A stretch of DNA of 64,000 bases from Chionis minor (taxonomy: Eukaryota; Chordata; Aves; Charadriiformes; Chionididae): contig VZSF01008831.1 in the NCBI GenBank assembly GCA_013398295.1, positions 62,001 to 126,000 on the forward strand, in the 5' to 3' direction. Both the position numbers and the translations under genes were made by a program. Under the pieces are notes generated by a model. It was not told the DNA's origin, did not search any database, and saw only the letters and a program-made list of their open reading frames with translations. Shown here piece by piece: positions 36,785 to 49,400 of the stretch. Position 1 is the first letter of the stretch. Every line of letters begins with the position of its first letter.

Positions 36785-38456
36785 GCCAGCAACACTGGCA
36801 AACTGGTAACAATGGATGAGGAGAAGGCTGAGCTACTCAACGGCTTTTTTGCCTCAGTTTTCACTGTCAGCCTCTCTTCCTGCACCTTTTCAGTGGATGG
36901 ACTGCAAGGCAGGGACTGGGGAAGCAAAGTCTCTCCCACTGTAAGAGAAGATCAGGTTTGTGACCATCTGAGGAACCTGAACATATAGAAGTCTATGAGA
37001 CCTGATGAGATGCATCCCAGAATCCCGAGGGAACTGGCTCATATAGTTACCAAGCCACTCTCCATATTTGAAAAGTCATGGCAGTCAGGTGAAGTGCCTG
37101 GTGAGTGGAAAAAAGGAAACATTGCACCCACTTTTTAAAAAAGGGTAGAAAGAGGACCCTGGGAACTGCTGGCCTGCCAGCCTCATCTCTGTGCCTGGGA
37201 AAATCATGGAACAGATCCTCCTTGAAGCTATGCTGAGACATGTGGAGGACAGGGAGGTGATTCGAGACAGCCAGCATGGCTTCACCAAGGGCAAGTCCTA
37301 CATGACCAACCTAGTGGCCTTCTATGCTGGGAGTGACTACATCAGTGGACAAGGGAAGAACTACAGATGTTTTTTACCTGGACCTTTCTAAAGTCTTTGA
37401 CATGGTCCAGCACAACATCCTTCTCTCTAAATTGGAGAGGTATGGATTTGATGGATGGACTGTTCTGTGGATGAGGAATTGGTTGAATGTTCACATCTAG
37501 AGGGTAGTGGTCAATGGTTCAATGTCCAGATGGAGATCGGTGACAAGTGGTGCCCCTCAGGGGTCTGTAATGGGATCAGTACTGTTCAGCATCTTCCTCA
37601 ATGATATAGACAGTGGGATTGAATGTACCTCAGCAAGTTTGTGGACAACACCAAGCTGAGTAGTGTGGTTGATGCACCTGAGGGACAGGATGCCATCCAG
37701 ATGGACTTGGACAAGCTTGAGAAGTAGGCCCATGTGAAGCTCATGATGTTCAACAAAGCCTAGTTCAGGGTCCTACACCTGGGTCAGGGCAACCCCTGGT
37801 AACAATCCAGGCTGGGGAATGAAGGGCTTGAAAGCAGCTCTGTCAAGAAGGACTTGGGGGTACTGGTGAGTGAAAAGCTGGACATGAGCCGACAGTGTGT
37901 GTTTGCAGCCCAGAAAGCCAAGTGTATCCTGGGCTGTATCAAAATAAATGTGGCCAGCTGTCTGAGGAAGGTGATTCTGCCCCTTTACTCTGCTTTGGCG
38001 ATACCGCACCTGGAGTACTGCATTTGGTTCTGGGGCCCCCGATGTGAAAAGGACATGGACCTGTTGGAGTGAGTGCAGAGGAGTGCTATGAAGAAGACCA
38101 TACCTATGATGACAGGCTGAGAGACTTGGGGTTGTTCAGCCTGGAGAAGAGAAGGCTCTGGGGACACCATTCAGTACTTAAAGGGGACTTAGAGGAAAGA
38201 TGTGCATAAATGTTTTAGCGGGGCCTGTTGTGACAGGACAAGGGGTAATGGCTTTAAACTAAAAGAGGGAAGATTTAGACTGATATAAGGAAGAAATTTT
38301 TACAATGAGGATGGTGAAACACTGGAAGAGGTTGCCCAGAGAGGGGGTAGGTACCCCATCCCTAGAAACATTCAAGGTCAGGTTGGACGGGGCTATGAGC
38401 AACCTGACCTAGTGGAAGATGTCCCTGTTTATTGCAGGGGTTCTATGATTCTATTA
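36785..38456 (+). mobile_element. CR1 LINE, 5'-truncated and inactive
   Basis: CR1 is the main LINE of bird genomes. ORF2 encodes an endonuclease and reverse transcriptase. Here only the reverse transcriptase part and 3' end remain. Plus-strand frames show successive CR1 landmarks: EKAELLNGFFASVF (about 36825-36866), [12 protein letters not shown] (about 37194-37229), HGFTKGKS (about 37276-37299), LDLSKVFD (37378-37401) and [11 protein letters not shown] (about 37591-37623). A 3' part follows with LPLYSAL and PHLEYC (about 37980-38025). The element ends in TTCTATGATTCTAT, the CR1 3' repeat. These landmarks lie in different frames. The catalytic FADD motif reads FVDN (37638-37649), out of frame with the upstream block. 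Several stops and frameshifts confirm a pseudogene. The endonuclease and the first part of the RT are missing. Confidence 0.95.
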
Positions 38457-40118
38457 ATTTATGTTTTCTGCAGGTTGTCAATGCTGGGGAAAGAGTTTGC
38501 TTTAGGAAGTAATCATTTAGAACAGCATCTTGCTCACAAAAATTAATGACAAACAACTCAAATTTATTTTTTTTTTAAAAAGTATAACAAATATATCATT
38601 AATAATGCAATTTGGACTCACTACGTGACTGTTCTTTCAATGCGTAGAAATCAAGAACTGGTTTAACTCCTGAGGTTACCAAACTGCATCCACAGAAACG
38701 GTGGTATCACGATAACTCCCTATACACAGGAAGAGAAGGGAGACTAACACTACTCTGTTGAAGGACAAACACAAGTCATGTTTATAACCTTGTAAGACTC
38801 TTTTGTAGGTCAACTGAAACCATGGAAACTGGATATATTTTCCAGACCTTTTTGCCAAATTTCTTTGGCTTCTCCATTTCTATTGACATCTGGGGTCTGG
38901 CTAGATTTTGGCACTTCAGTGAGGCAGCCAGGTATGGGACAAATTGACTTGCCTCATAACTTTCAGTCTTTCCAGTTTTTGCTCAGACAAATAATTTGTG
39001 CCAAAAAAATTGTGATGTAACTTATTAGCTAAAGTGGACTTGAAATGAGAAAAATGTGTATTTTACAGCATAACCAATTCTGACATTTAATTGATCTGCT
39101 CATCTACATGTTGGTTTTGGTTTTGTTTTTAATGTGGCCCTGTGTGTTCTTGTGCAGTCTTGCTATCCACCCACTAGTCTCTCTCTGCAATAATCTCTGA
39201 GTGCAGTGACTAACTTAATATTTGAAAGAAATATATATGTCTCAAAGATAATAACACTGCTACAAACTTCAGGCACAATTGTCTGCTGTTTGCAAGAGAG
39301 GAGACGCAGATAAGGTTCTCTGCTGAAGGAAAGAAAGGCAGAACTCAGTTGTGACAAACTCTGTCAAAAGCTGCTCAGCCAGTCTTGACTTCTAATAGCA
39401 TGGTGTCTCTTTCTGAGTTAGGACATAGTAAGGGGTTATTGCAGGAAAAAGGAAGAAGTAGGATGTTCAGAAAAAGGACACAACCTATAGTAAATCAAGT
39501 TTCATGATGGCCTTTCAGAGCAACCAGATTTTTGCTTGCTTCCTTTTTCTTTTTTTTTTTTTTCCCTCTTCAGTCTTCTGTGCTTTGGCTTCTCAAGAAC
39601 TTTATCAGCCTCCTAAACTGTATTTTGATACTTAGATTACTGTAAATTATGGGAATGCACTGTAAGAAACACATTTGAAATACATCGTTGACAAGCTGCC
39701 CGAGATATACAGTGATCAGTCTAATATTCTTTTCGAGAATATTCTTGAATGATTCAAATTTACATTGTATGTGATCACACTTTCACTAATCCCATCTCTT
39801 TTCTAGTCCCACTCTTTTCCATGACTGTGTAGTCACATGCAGAAAACACACAGCAGCAGTAGATAAAAAAGTAATTTTAGGCTGCTGTGATCTCCTTCTG
39901 GAACCTCTCCTGGAAGTGTCAGTCTTTTAGTTTATGGTGTGTTGAGATAAACCCGTAGTATGCTAAAAGAACAATAGGGCATGACAGCACTGCAATGATT
40001 TCTGACTCATCTGAAAGTTGATGTCATTATTCAGTGTTGGCCTGATTATATACAGTACATAAATTCATCATCAAGTGAATCAGTCTAAGTAGGCTGATCG
40101 TAAAAGACCTGTAGTGTT
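38457..40118. other. AT-rich noncoding DNA, no gene seen
   Basis: Unique-looking sequence to the right of the CR1. A T-rich run occurs at 39545-39563. No gene or RNA recognised. Confidence 0.55.
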
Positions 40119-40206
40119 TTTGGGTTTTGGGTTTTTTTTGTGTGTTGTCCGTCCTGTCTCTCCTCCCCCCCCCNTCCTCTCTCTCCCCCCCCCCCCCCCC
40201 CCCCCC
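40119..40206. repeat. Pyrimidine tract with C9, one N and C22
   Basis: A G/T-rich lead (40119-40147) runs into a C/T tract. C9 (40165-40173) is followed by the window's only ambiguous base (N at 40174), then CT dinucleotides and a run of 22 C (40185-40206). The minus strand is a long G run that could form quadruplex or triplex DNA. The N and the homopolymer suggest that its length in the assembly is unreliable. An open frame reading through it (40127-40315) contains the ambiguous codon and is not a gene. Confidence 0.95.
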
Positions 40207-41113
40207 AGCCCCAAAATATTGTGATGATCAATGTCTAAGAATTCAAGATCTTTCTAAAATTTATTTTGTTAGGAGTGGGCAAATATATTTACACATGAGG
40301 TCCCAACAGTGTTAGTCTTTGTCTTGAGATCAGACAATTAAGGATCTAAGACAGATGTATAGGCAATAGAAAGTGCTTTAAGTAGCCCAAAACATGAATG
40401 AATGCTGAAAACATGTTTCTAGAATAATTCATTTCTAGTGTGCCGTGAGTCTATCAGAACTTCATTGGTAGCTATAGAATAGTTCCAGTAACTCTTGTCC
40501 ACCACCGATGAACAGGTTCTACCTCTGACAGGCTGCAGCCTTGTTACTGGCTTGTATATATTACTTTGCTTGTGCTCATTATGCACACATATTCACTTTC
40601 TTAGTGCATTCTAGCAAATTATTTAACAGAGAAGAACATTCGTGGAGGGTGCAAAGTTCCTGTGAATGCTGAATATTCGCAAAAAAGACGCATTTTCAAT
40701 TCCAATGAACTTTTTGTTTCAGTTATATACATAAGCAAAAGCATAAGCATATCCTTGGACTGTGAGTGAATTACAGTTTTGATCCAGCAATGCTATTAAA
40801 ATCCTATGCAAATTTGTGTGCAAATTATCTCAGGACAATCCACTACAATATAAACTATGCTCCTAGGCATGGTAACTAGCTGTAGTCATGTCTACTTCAA
40901 ATACTTAACAAATTTTACACAATCAAAATGTTAAGAAAAGAGTTATTGAAAATGTACGTGGCCCATTTATTTGCTTTTTTACATAAGCATAGTGTCTAAC
41001 ACATGCGTTTTTCAATGAACACATCGTAATTTCAGTAATCAGCTTCTAAGACAACACCATCACAACACTTAAGACAAAATCACCACACTTAACAATATTT
41101 CCATTAAAATAGG
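40207..41113. other. AT-rich noncoding DNA, no gene seen
   Basis: Nothing recognised apart from one octamer motif ATGCAAAT at 40806-40813. Confidence 0.55.
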
Positions 41114-41163
41114 TATTACAATTACAATATTGTATTACAATTGCAATATTATATTACAATATG
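41114..41163. repeat. 19-bp tandem repeat, about 2.5 units
   Basis: TATTACAAT recurs at 41114, 41133 and 41152, an exact 19-bp period. The first two complete units differ at only two positions. Each carries a palindromic or near-palindromic CAATATTR core. The array is too short, and has no spacers, to be a CRISPR or satellite. Confidence 0.85.
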
Positions 41164-41480
41164 GCTGAAATTTGCACTTGCTATTGTTCTTCTAAACACA
41201 AGGGTCATACCTTCACAAGTCTGAATTTAATTGTTACCTGAAACACAGTCCTCAGAAAAGGACAATGAAGCTCCTAGGTGCCACAGTTTATGATTTTTCA
41301 GATGCAAAACATTGTAAAAATTTAGCTATTTCCTAACATGTTGTGTTGCTTATATACCCAATAAGATAGGAAAAGGGCAATAGGATAAGCCAAAGCATAT
41401 TCCAGCAAGATAAAGCAGGGCTTTTTTCTACTGCAAAAACAGTTTCATGACATTTTGGAATAAGGTGCGGGAAGGGAGGC

Positions 41481-41493
41481 GGGGGGGGGGGGG
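41481..41493. repeat. Poly-G tract (13 G)
   Basis: A run of 13 G preceded by GGGAAGGGAGGC, giving several G blocks within 25 bases. It is a possible G-quadruplex on the plus strand and a likely sequencing-length uncertainty. Confidence 0.9.
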
Positions 41494-43442
41494 TGTGAAG
41501 CTACCAAAGCCCTAGTTGCTTTCTAGGATTTGATAGCTGGAGAGAAGCCAAGGGAGTAATTTTTGGTCTCTGTTCTCCACAGCAGTCAGAGCAGCTGTGC
41601 TGTCCTCATCAGTATCACAGAGAAAGCCTCTAAATGTTGAAATTTGTGACCTTCTCAGCAGAATGCTGTTAAGAAGCTCTTTGTTGCTTCAGGTTATTTC
41701 CAGTTCATTTCTCCTTGGATATGAGCTTTTCATGGCATTTAATAGACTCAGTTCTAAATACAGAAGTCAGGTTACAGTTCAGCACCACATGGTCACTCTC
41801 TTGAAGGGATAATTGCTGAAGAAGGATGGTGATCCCTGTAGCACCAGATGATGAAATGGAGCTTCACTCTTCCCTAATGTAGTTGTTCTAGTCATAGCAT
41901 GCAGTGCCTTGCACTTGGTTTATGTTCTCCCTGACTGGAGGTCTTTTCATGTTACAAAATCCACATTGCTAAAACTATTGTTCATTGATGCAATCATGAA
42001 GAAAAAGTCAAGTATAAACACCACAGAACATTGTTTCCAGCTCAGTGACCCAACATTGGTTAACTGAATGTAACTTGACAAGTCATGCTCAAACCAAACA
42101 CAGAAAATACAGTTCCACACAGAGCACTCCAAAAGTTGTTTTCTCTGTCTCAAATGTGCAATTTCAATCCTCAGCAAAATTAAATATGCATATTTCAGCC
42201 CCAGTAACTGTCAGAATATGTCCCAAGGCTTTGAACATAACATTCCTGATGGAAAATACTTGCAAAAATATAATTTTTGTACTTAATTAATCTTAGAGAG
42301 ATTTTAAAAATAACAAATCTCATGAGGAAATTATGCTCAGTTGAAAGATAAGATCCTCCATGGTAACTTCTGAGGAGCTGTTCCATTAAATAGCACTGGC
42401 TGTAACAATTGAGCTGCCCTTGTACATGTAGGTGTAATATTTCACTTATGGCTTGCAGAAAGGGTTCAAAGATATGAAGGAGGAATAATACTCCTGAAGA
42501 GATAGAGGATAAGAATATTTCTGCAAACTGCTTAGATGATATTTCAGTTCAGTTCCAAATGCACTTTAGGAGAATTCACTGAAGTCTGATGTGGAGCAGC
42601 ATGTAGAAAATAATTAAGTAGACTATGGCAACTTTGTTACTAATTTCTTAATATTCATGGATTGAAAAATCTAATGCAATAAATGATTTAGTTAACAAAA
42701 CCCTTTCTCTGGTAAATTCAATGCACTCATTTACTTGCAAGGAGACCACTGTCATTCACTTAAAGCTGACATTCTGCAGGGGACCAGTTTGCTAGATGCA
42801 TGCCAAATTTCTAGAGAAACAAAAATCAATATTAATGCTAATTTGTCAAAGATCTTGAAAAGCTGTGCAACAATATCTGATTTATTTTTTAATGGTGCAA
42901 CAATAAATGAAACATTGGAATGAATAAGGAATGCTCTTAATGTACATAATGGTAGAATTTCAAATATGCCAGTAAGTTATGCTTTCTTAAATTAATTACT
43001 TCCCCAAACACTAAAATTACTTTAAAATGGATTATTGTAGCACACCTCAAATAATTAATCACATTCCCAGTCCCCTTGCCCTTTTGCACTCATTTCCCCT
43101 TGATGTTAATGGGAGCTTTGTTTAGAGAGGGAAGACAGGAGCAGACAGTTAATGTGTTATTAACTAGCATTTTGAAATGGCACAGTGAATTCTTCTGTGG
43201 TGTGGAATGCTAATTAAGTATTGTTATAACAGTCTTGGACTATCTTTGAAATAGACACAACCTGACATTTACAAGAAATGAATAATATTTCAGAAAACTG
43301 AGAAAACATCCAATTATTAAACCACACTGTTTGTTTGTTTGTTCTATTTCTGTTCATAGCTAGGAATGAACCTTGCAGCAAGAAATTACCAAGTATTTCT
43401 GCAAAACGATAGACAAGCTTTCAGTATTTGGGCAGCTTCGAA
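41494..43442. other. AT-rich noncoding DNA, no gene seen
   Basis: Frames are at most 81 codons and overlap on opposite strands (41947-42177 minus, 42045-42290 plus), which argues against either being coding. The piece 42980-43260 holds several TAATTA and ATTA words that could be homeodomain sites. Nothing firm. Confidence 0.5.
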
Positions 43443-43470
43443 ATATGGTAGAGTATAAACTCTACCATAT
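43443..43470. repeat. Perfect 12-bp inverted repeat, 4-nt loop
   Basis: ATATGGTAGAGT (43443-43454) and ACTCTACCATAT (43459-43470) are exact complements around the loop ATAA. It is a stable short hairpin. It lacks the length of a microRNA precursor unless flanking bases also pair, which I do not see. Confidence 0.85.
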
Positions 43471-46400
43471 ACCATGCTTTTACATAACTTTCACAAGTAT
43501 ACCAAAGATAGAAGTGATAAATTCAAGTCTTAACTGAAATCTGAAAATTAATGCTTGGGATCATTAGCTAACTGGTGTATGTTTTGTAAGTGTAATTAAG
43601 CTATTCAAGCTAAATTTACAAAAACCCCCACTATGGATATGTCAATGATTTCTTACTGCTTTCTCTCTTGATCATTGCTACCGTATATAGATTTACCCTT
43701 TCTGTTAAATCGTTTATGCCAGCAAACACCTCATATCTGGAAGACTTTGTACCAACCCATGACCTGAGTTAATGATGTTAAAAACAGTAATTAAACTGGT
43801 CTCTGAGGAAAAGACTCAGGCTATAAGACTGTTTTTTTCTAGATACATCTTGATTTAACATATCTTTTATACATATATTTTCCATGGAAATATTCGTGCA
43901 AAGAAATAATTAAATTTGAAGTAGTTTTTAGCTATTAGCTTTTATCGAGACTCAATGGCAGAGACACGTGGAACTATATCGAGAGTGAGAAATTGTTTAT
44001 GAGGAACACATATTGCAGAAGCTATCCCTGTGCACACCTCCATAGAACAAAGTTTTCCTATGAACTTAGGTTGTAAGTTTGCATGATAACTTAAACCAAT
44101 TTAGATTAACGGACCGAAAAGAGATATTTCCCCTGGTGAAATCAGTCAACTTTTAATGTGCATCAATTATTAATTCACACTAACTTTCTCAACTCCAAAC
44201 ACAGTGATTTACAAGGAACTATGATTCAGTCAGGACAGAATATTAGAATGTCCTTCCAAAAGGTCAGGTCTGACTCCCTGGATAGCATAAAGAAATTAGT
44301 TGTCTTCCAGTCCTACTGTCTAAAGTGAGGCTGTTGTACTTCTAGGTTGCATCCACAAAGACAATTCATGTCAATCAAACTTTAAGTGCCTTATTCCAAA
44401 TCATTGCCACATTCTTTGCAGCCCCAGTTACTAACAAGTGACTAGAAATGGATAACGCTGCTTGGAAATCATGTCTTCTGTTCAGCTGCTTGAAATTTCA
44501 CAATGCTCCACTGGGAATATGTTGTAACAATATCAGTGGTTGGGATGCTAAAGCAACTTAAAACAGATACATACAGTTGTGGTCATCAATGTAAATATAA
44601 AGAGCATGCTCACTTTGGAAGCAGTTGCATATTAATTTTTACGTGACGTCCATCTATGTATGTGTGACAGCAAACCGGTCTCAGGAAAGAAGGGTTTTAC
44701 CACTTGTGTGCTTATCTAGTTATTTTAGATGGATGCAGTAGAAGCTAAGGAAATTCTAATACTAGAGCTGATAAGCTGAAATAACCCAATAAAAATGCTT
44801 ATTTTTTTCCCATTTTTTTCATGAATTTCATTATTGATACTGTTTTCCTTTAAGCTTTACACTTTGAAAAAAACAAACATCTCCCCCAAAGCTAAAAGAT
44901 TACCACATTCATGTGAAAATGTATTTTTTAAAAAATGAGAACACAAGACAGAAGTTGACTTCACAGTAAGAAAATATAGAGGTATATGCTCTCAGAGCTG
45001 AAAATTCTGTAAAAAACAAATTTAAATTCAGCATTAGCTGAAATTCAGGAGCAATGAACTCATGTCAAAGAAAAGAAACCCACAAAACTAACACAGACTG
45101 TTATTCTAATACCAGAGAACTCCAATGATGGGGTCTAACATATCGACAAATGTAATGAAACCATTATGAGGCCGAGTCTTGGAACTCAGGCCTGTATGAA
45201 CAACTCATTAGTTCCTTGTTCCAGTAATGTTACCAGGAGAAGAAGAACAGAAGGTTTGATTTTGCAGTGCTGAAGCAAACGGGAGCTTTGCCTTTGAATT
45301 ACTGCTCTCTGGTAGGTGAAATGTGTCCTAAACACCAAATTATGCTGTTGAGTCATTCAAAATCAGTGCTTAACGTGGAATCCTTCATGACAAGAGTCCT
45401 GGACTGAAAGACTGGGAGAGATGAGGTAGAGAAGCCTTCCAAGGAAAATCACAATCTGCAAGGTGGAATTCCTGCATATAAATGTACTGCAGTCAAATAA
45501 ACCAGTCATTAATAATTATCCGTCTTGCTTTAGTCTGAATTCTGACCTGAAGACCAATACAGAGAGAAGTCAGTCTATGTTGGACCACAACTGCTTTCTC
45601 AGCAACTTAATCTCAGGGAAGAAAAAAACAGAAGAGCAGCTATGAATAAAATGACAGATACTTTATCTCTCTCTGGCAAAAAAAACATTTTAACCTTCTT
45701 CAGTCTCTGGCCCATCTGTTGAAACACCATCAATATCATCATCATCCTGATTCCGCTGAAAAACTTCAAGAGTGTTGATTTGGTGCTTTGGGATAAACTA
45801 GATTAAAAAATGTCTTTCGAATACCACATGCTCTAATATAGTCTAAATACGGTTATTTTCTGTCCTCACTTCCCAGAGGAAGCAAACAATAAGAAAGGTG
45901 AATCTTTAACAAATACCAAAATCTACTCTACTGATTCATACTCCTTGTAAAATACCAATAAATGTACTGAAGTGCTTGTGTATAGAAAAGGGACATTTTG
46001 GAAGGCAGGGATTACTAATTTGGTAGAAGATTGGTGAAGAGTAAATCTTTGTAAGTTTTTACAAAGTGTCTTCTGAGGAAAATGCCAAAAGATTATGGAT
46101 TAGGCATGTTAGTATTTTATGCAAAATCCAGTTTAATATGCTCACAACTGTAGTTTTGCTACTGTTCCTGACTTGGGAACGGTTAACAAAATATTTCCTC
46201 TTAAGAGGTTCTAGTCCTCAATGTGGAATATAAATTTCCAGTTGCATTCAGTTGTTACGACTAACTCCGGCCCATCAGCCTTGCTGTCGGTCTACTTAAG
46301 TGAGACTTCTGTTGGAAATACTACTGTTTTCTACAGTAACGGTCCAAAGAACTACAGAGCACTTAAAGTAAGATGTAGGGCAAAATAGCTAAAGGCAAAA

Positions 46401-49400
46401 AGTAACTGTATTTTAGACCAACCCTGTAAAAACTTTTCTGTAAAAGGTTCATTGAAAATGCGGAGAACTGAGAACAAAAGGACCCTCATGAGACGCTGTC
46501 AGTATTTTGCAGAACTAACCATGGAAGATTTTGTTGGATTCATTTACTCTGAAGGCAGTTGTGTGTGGAGGAATACAGGCAATTCTTTACTTCTATTCCA
46601 GTCTGAAATAAATAGTTATCTTCAGGCAGTTTCATATTTAGAAAATTAGCATTGGAAAAGAATATTTTTTAGTTTTGCATGACTGAGCAGATCAGTTTTG
46701 ATTGCTGTTGGCCTCAGTTACATGTGTGCTTTTTGTAAAATAACTTTGTTAATCTTTAAGTTTGTAAAGCACTGCAACGATTGCTTTGCTTATAAAGACA
46801 AGGTCTGTTTTGCTTCTTTCTACTCCTCAAACTCCTTTTCATCTTTGCCTGAATTATTGTTTTGTGCCTTTGTTATGCAAATGCTAAGTGAACCATAGAT
46901 GTACCAGGCCAGTTTTAAATATATGCTTGTAAAAATAAACCTCTATTTGAAGGTGAACAAGAATTTGTTATTCACAGCTCTGAATGGTGCTTCCACAATA
47001 GATATTTTACATACACGAGTTGGACATGAGGAAAGACACACACCATATGAGCTGATCAATAATTTTGATATTCCTTTGTAATTTCAACTAAATATTTCAT
47101 GTCTGGTGATAAAAAAAATCAATTGCATGTTGTGTTTGAAAAAAGAAAATAAAACAAATGGTACCTTCCTTAATTATCCTAACTGTGGATAATGCAATTT
47201 TTTTTTTTTTTAAATTATAAATTTCTTGTGAATAGAATAGTATGCTCTTAGTAAGACTACTGTAAATCGAGATTATATTGATTGACATCAAGAGACTTCT
47301 CTTTGGTGTGAATTATGTCTAAACCAAAAAGGATCAAATTATACCATTGTCAAAACCACTGACATAAACCAAGTTGATATATTTATATTTAAGCATCTGA
47401 ATATAGTCAGAACCTCATGTTTCATTTTTTAGCCATCTGATTGTGTAAATGACCACATGATCCAGACACAACCACAATTACTTGCCAGCCAGTGAACTAT
47501 TTATGTGTCTTTATACATTATGTGTACAATGCATGCTAATTCAGCTGAGCATTTGCCTTCTCATGCTGTTGCAGACATGCAAGAGAAGGACCGACTTACA
47601 TGCAAAGTTTAGCAAATAGAGAAATAGAGCAGTACTAAGGAAAATAATATTTTATTTTCCTAATATTTTTATAAACTAATCAAATCAAACTCCACACAGT
47701 TTAGTAAGCTAAGATCTGTGATCAGAAATTACTGGCTACAATAACCAGATGGTATAGGGCAGAAATACACATATACTAAACTTTTTTTCATAGAATATTT
47801 AACATAAGAATTGCAAAACCTAACACAGATGTTTGAATAGGCAATAAAACTGAAAAATTGTGGCAGCTACTGATGACAAATATTTTAGGCTCTGTCACCT
47901 AATTATTGAAGCACATGTATTAAAATATATAGTCCATACAACTAAACTAGTCTAGGAGAAATAAGACGCAAAACACCAGCAGTAAGTGATTGCTGTGGTT
48001 GCACAAAATGGACATGCTCAGCTTGGGATTCCATTTGGAGCCCAAACATGTGTTTTACAAGCTCAGATGACTCTACGTGTCAGCTACTGATTTTTCCATT
48101 TTAAGAAAGTTTAATAATATAACTTTTTTTAATACAATAAATGTAGTAAACTCATAAATCTTATCTGTTCTGTTTTTTGCATACACTTCTTTCCTCTTTG
48201 TCTCCTCAGATTCAATAATAAAATGTTGTAAACTGCCAGGGGAAAACGAAGTTTCCTGATTTGAATTGCCTAATGACTCAAATCTGTGTTAACTGAATAT
48301 AAATAAATAGACTACTAGAAGTTCTTGATTCCATGATTCCTGTATCACCCAGGTGCGTATACCTAGATTACCAGTGTGTCATGCTAGTTCATACATTCAC
48401 GTACACTGCTGTTCTTTCATGAAAGAGACACTTTTGGCCATTTTTGAAGGAGAATGGTATCCTACAGCAGTTCTTCTACTTGCATTGTGAGAAAAGGGTG
48501 TTTTACCCTAGTGGCATTATTTATGTCCATGTGTCACGGTGTTGTGTTTTCTCATTCTTAAGACCCACAAAATACGGAGTAATGCAGAAGAAAGTGATTG
48601 TACTTTTCTAATTCCATTTCACAGCCCTCAGCTCGTAATTTCCAAATCCATGTTCAGCTCAGTTTTGGATACCAGCCCACATCATTTTTACATCATTTCT
48701 ATCTCTTCCCATTTATAACTGGAGGCAGCCTGAATCTAGCTGTGGAGTTTTGGTGTTGTTCCTGAACTGCAGTTTGAAGGGACCTGAGTTCACATCTCTA
48801 TGGCTTCCTTGCTGCTATCTGTATGGTCATGTAATGCAAATAGTTAGAAAATTTTTGTGAAGACAAATTTGACTGAAAGACAAAAAACCCACATAAGGTT
48901 ACTTTCCCTCTCTGAAGACTGAAGAGAAGACTGAGTGCCACACCTGAGGTTTAATTCACACTATAAATAGAGCGAGGTGTATATATAAATGGCACTGCCT
49001 TGTGCCTAAAAGGAATTCACTCTAAAGGAAATACAGCTGATGTTTTTACTGCACTGCCAATATTCACCGACTATCCTTACTTGTATTCAGACTCTACTAA
49101 ATCATTGAGAAGACCGATAGTGTTTTGGAGTATGCCTACTGTCCTACTGCCCCCAGTTAAATGAGTAGCCATGTAAATTGGATTGAATGATGCACTCCTG
49201 GGTTACAGTGACATCAAGCAGCTCTGGGATCTGATCAGGGTGGGGCTATGGAAACTTGGCCCCTTCTCTAACCCCTCTCAGTCTACCCCTCTCGTTTCCA
49301 CTAATGTAAATTTCATTCTAGGATCCTCACTGCCTTAATATTTTCCTTTTTATCTTTGAATTTATACACGTCAGAAAATGTCATTTTTCTCATGTTCAGC

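Noticed and set aside
37047..38170. Minus-strand frames of 61-78 codons
   Set aside because: They are shadows of the plus-strand CR1 sequence.
41114..41163. Regularly spaced repeats considered as a CRISPR-like array
   Set aside because: The units are contiguous without spacers, only 2.5 copies are present, and the host is a vertebrate.
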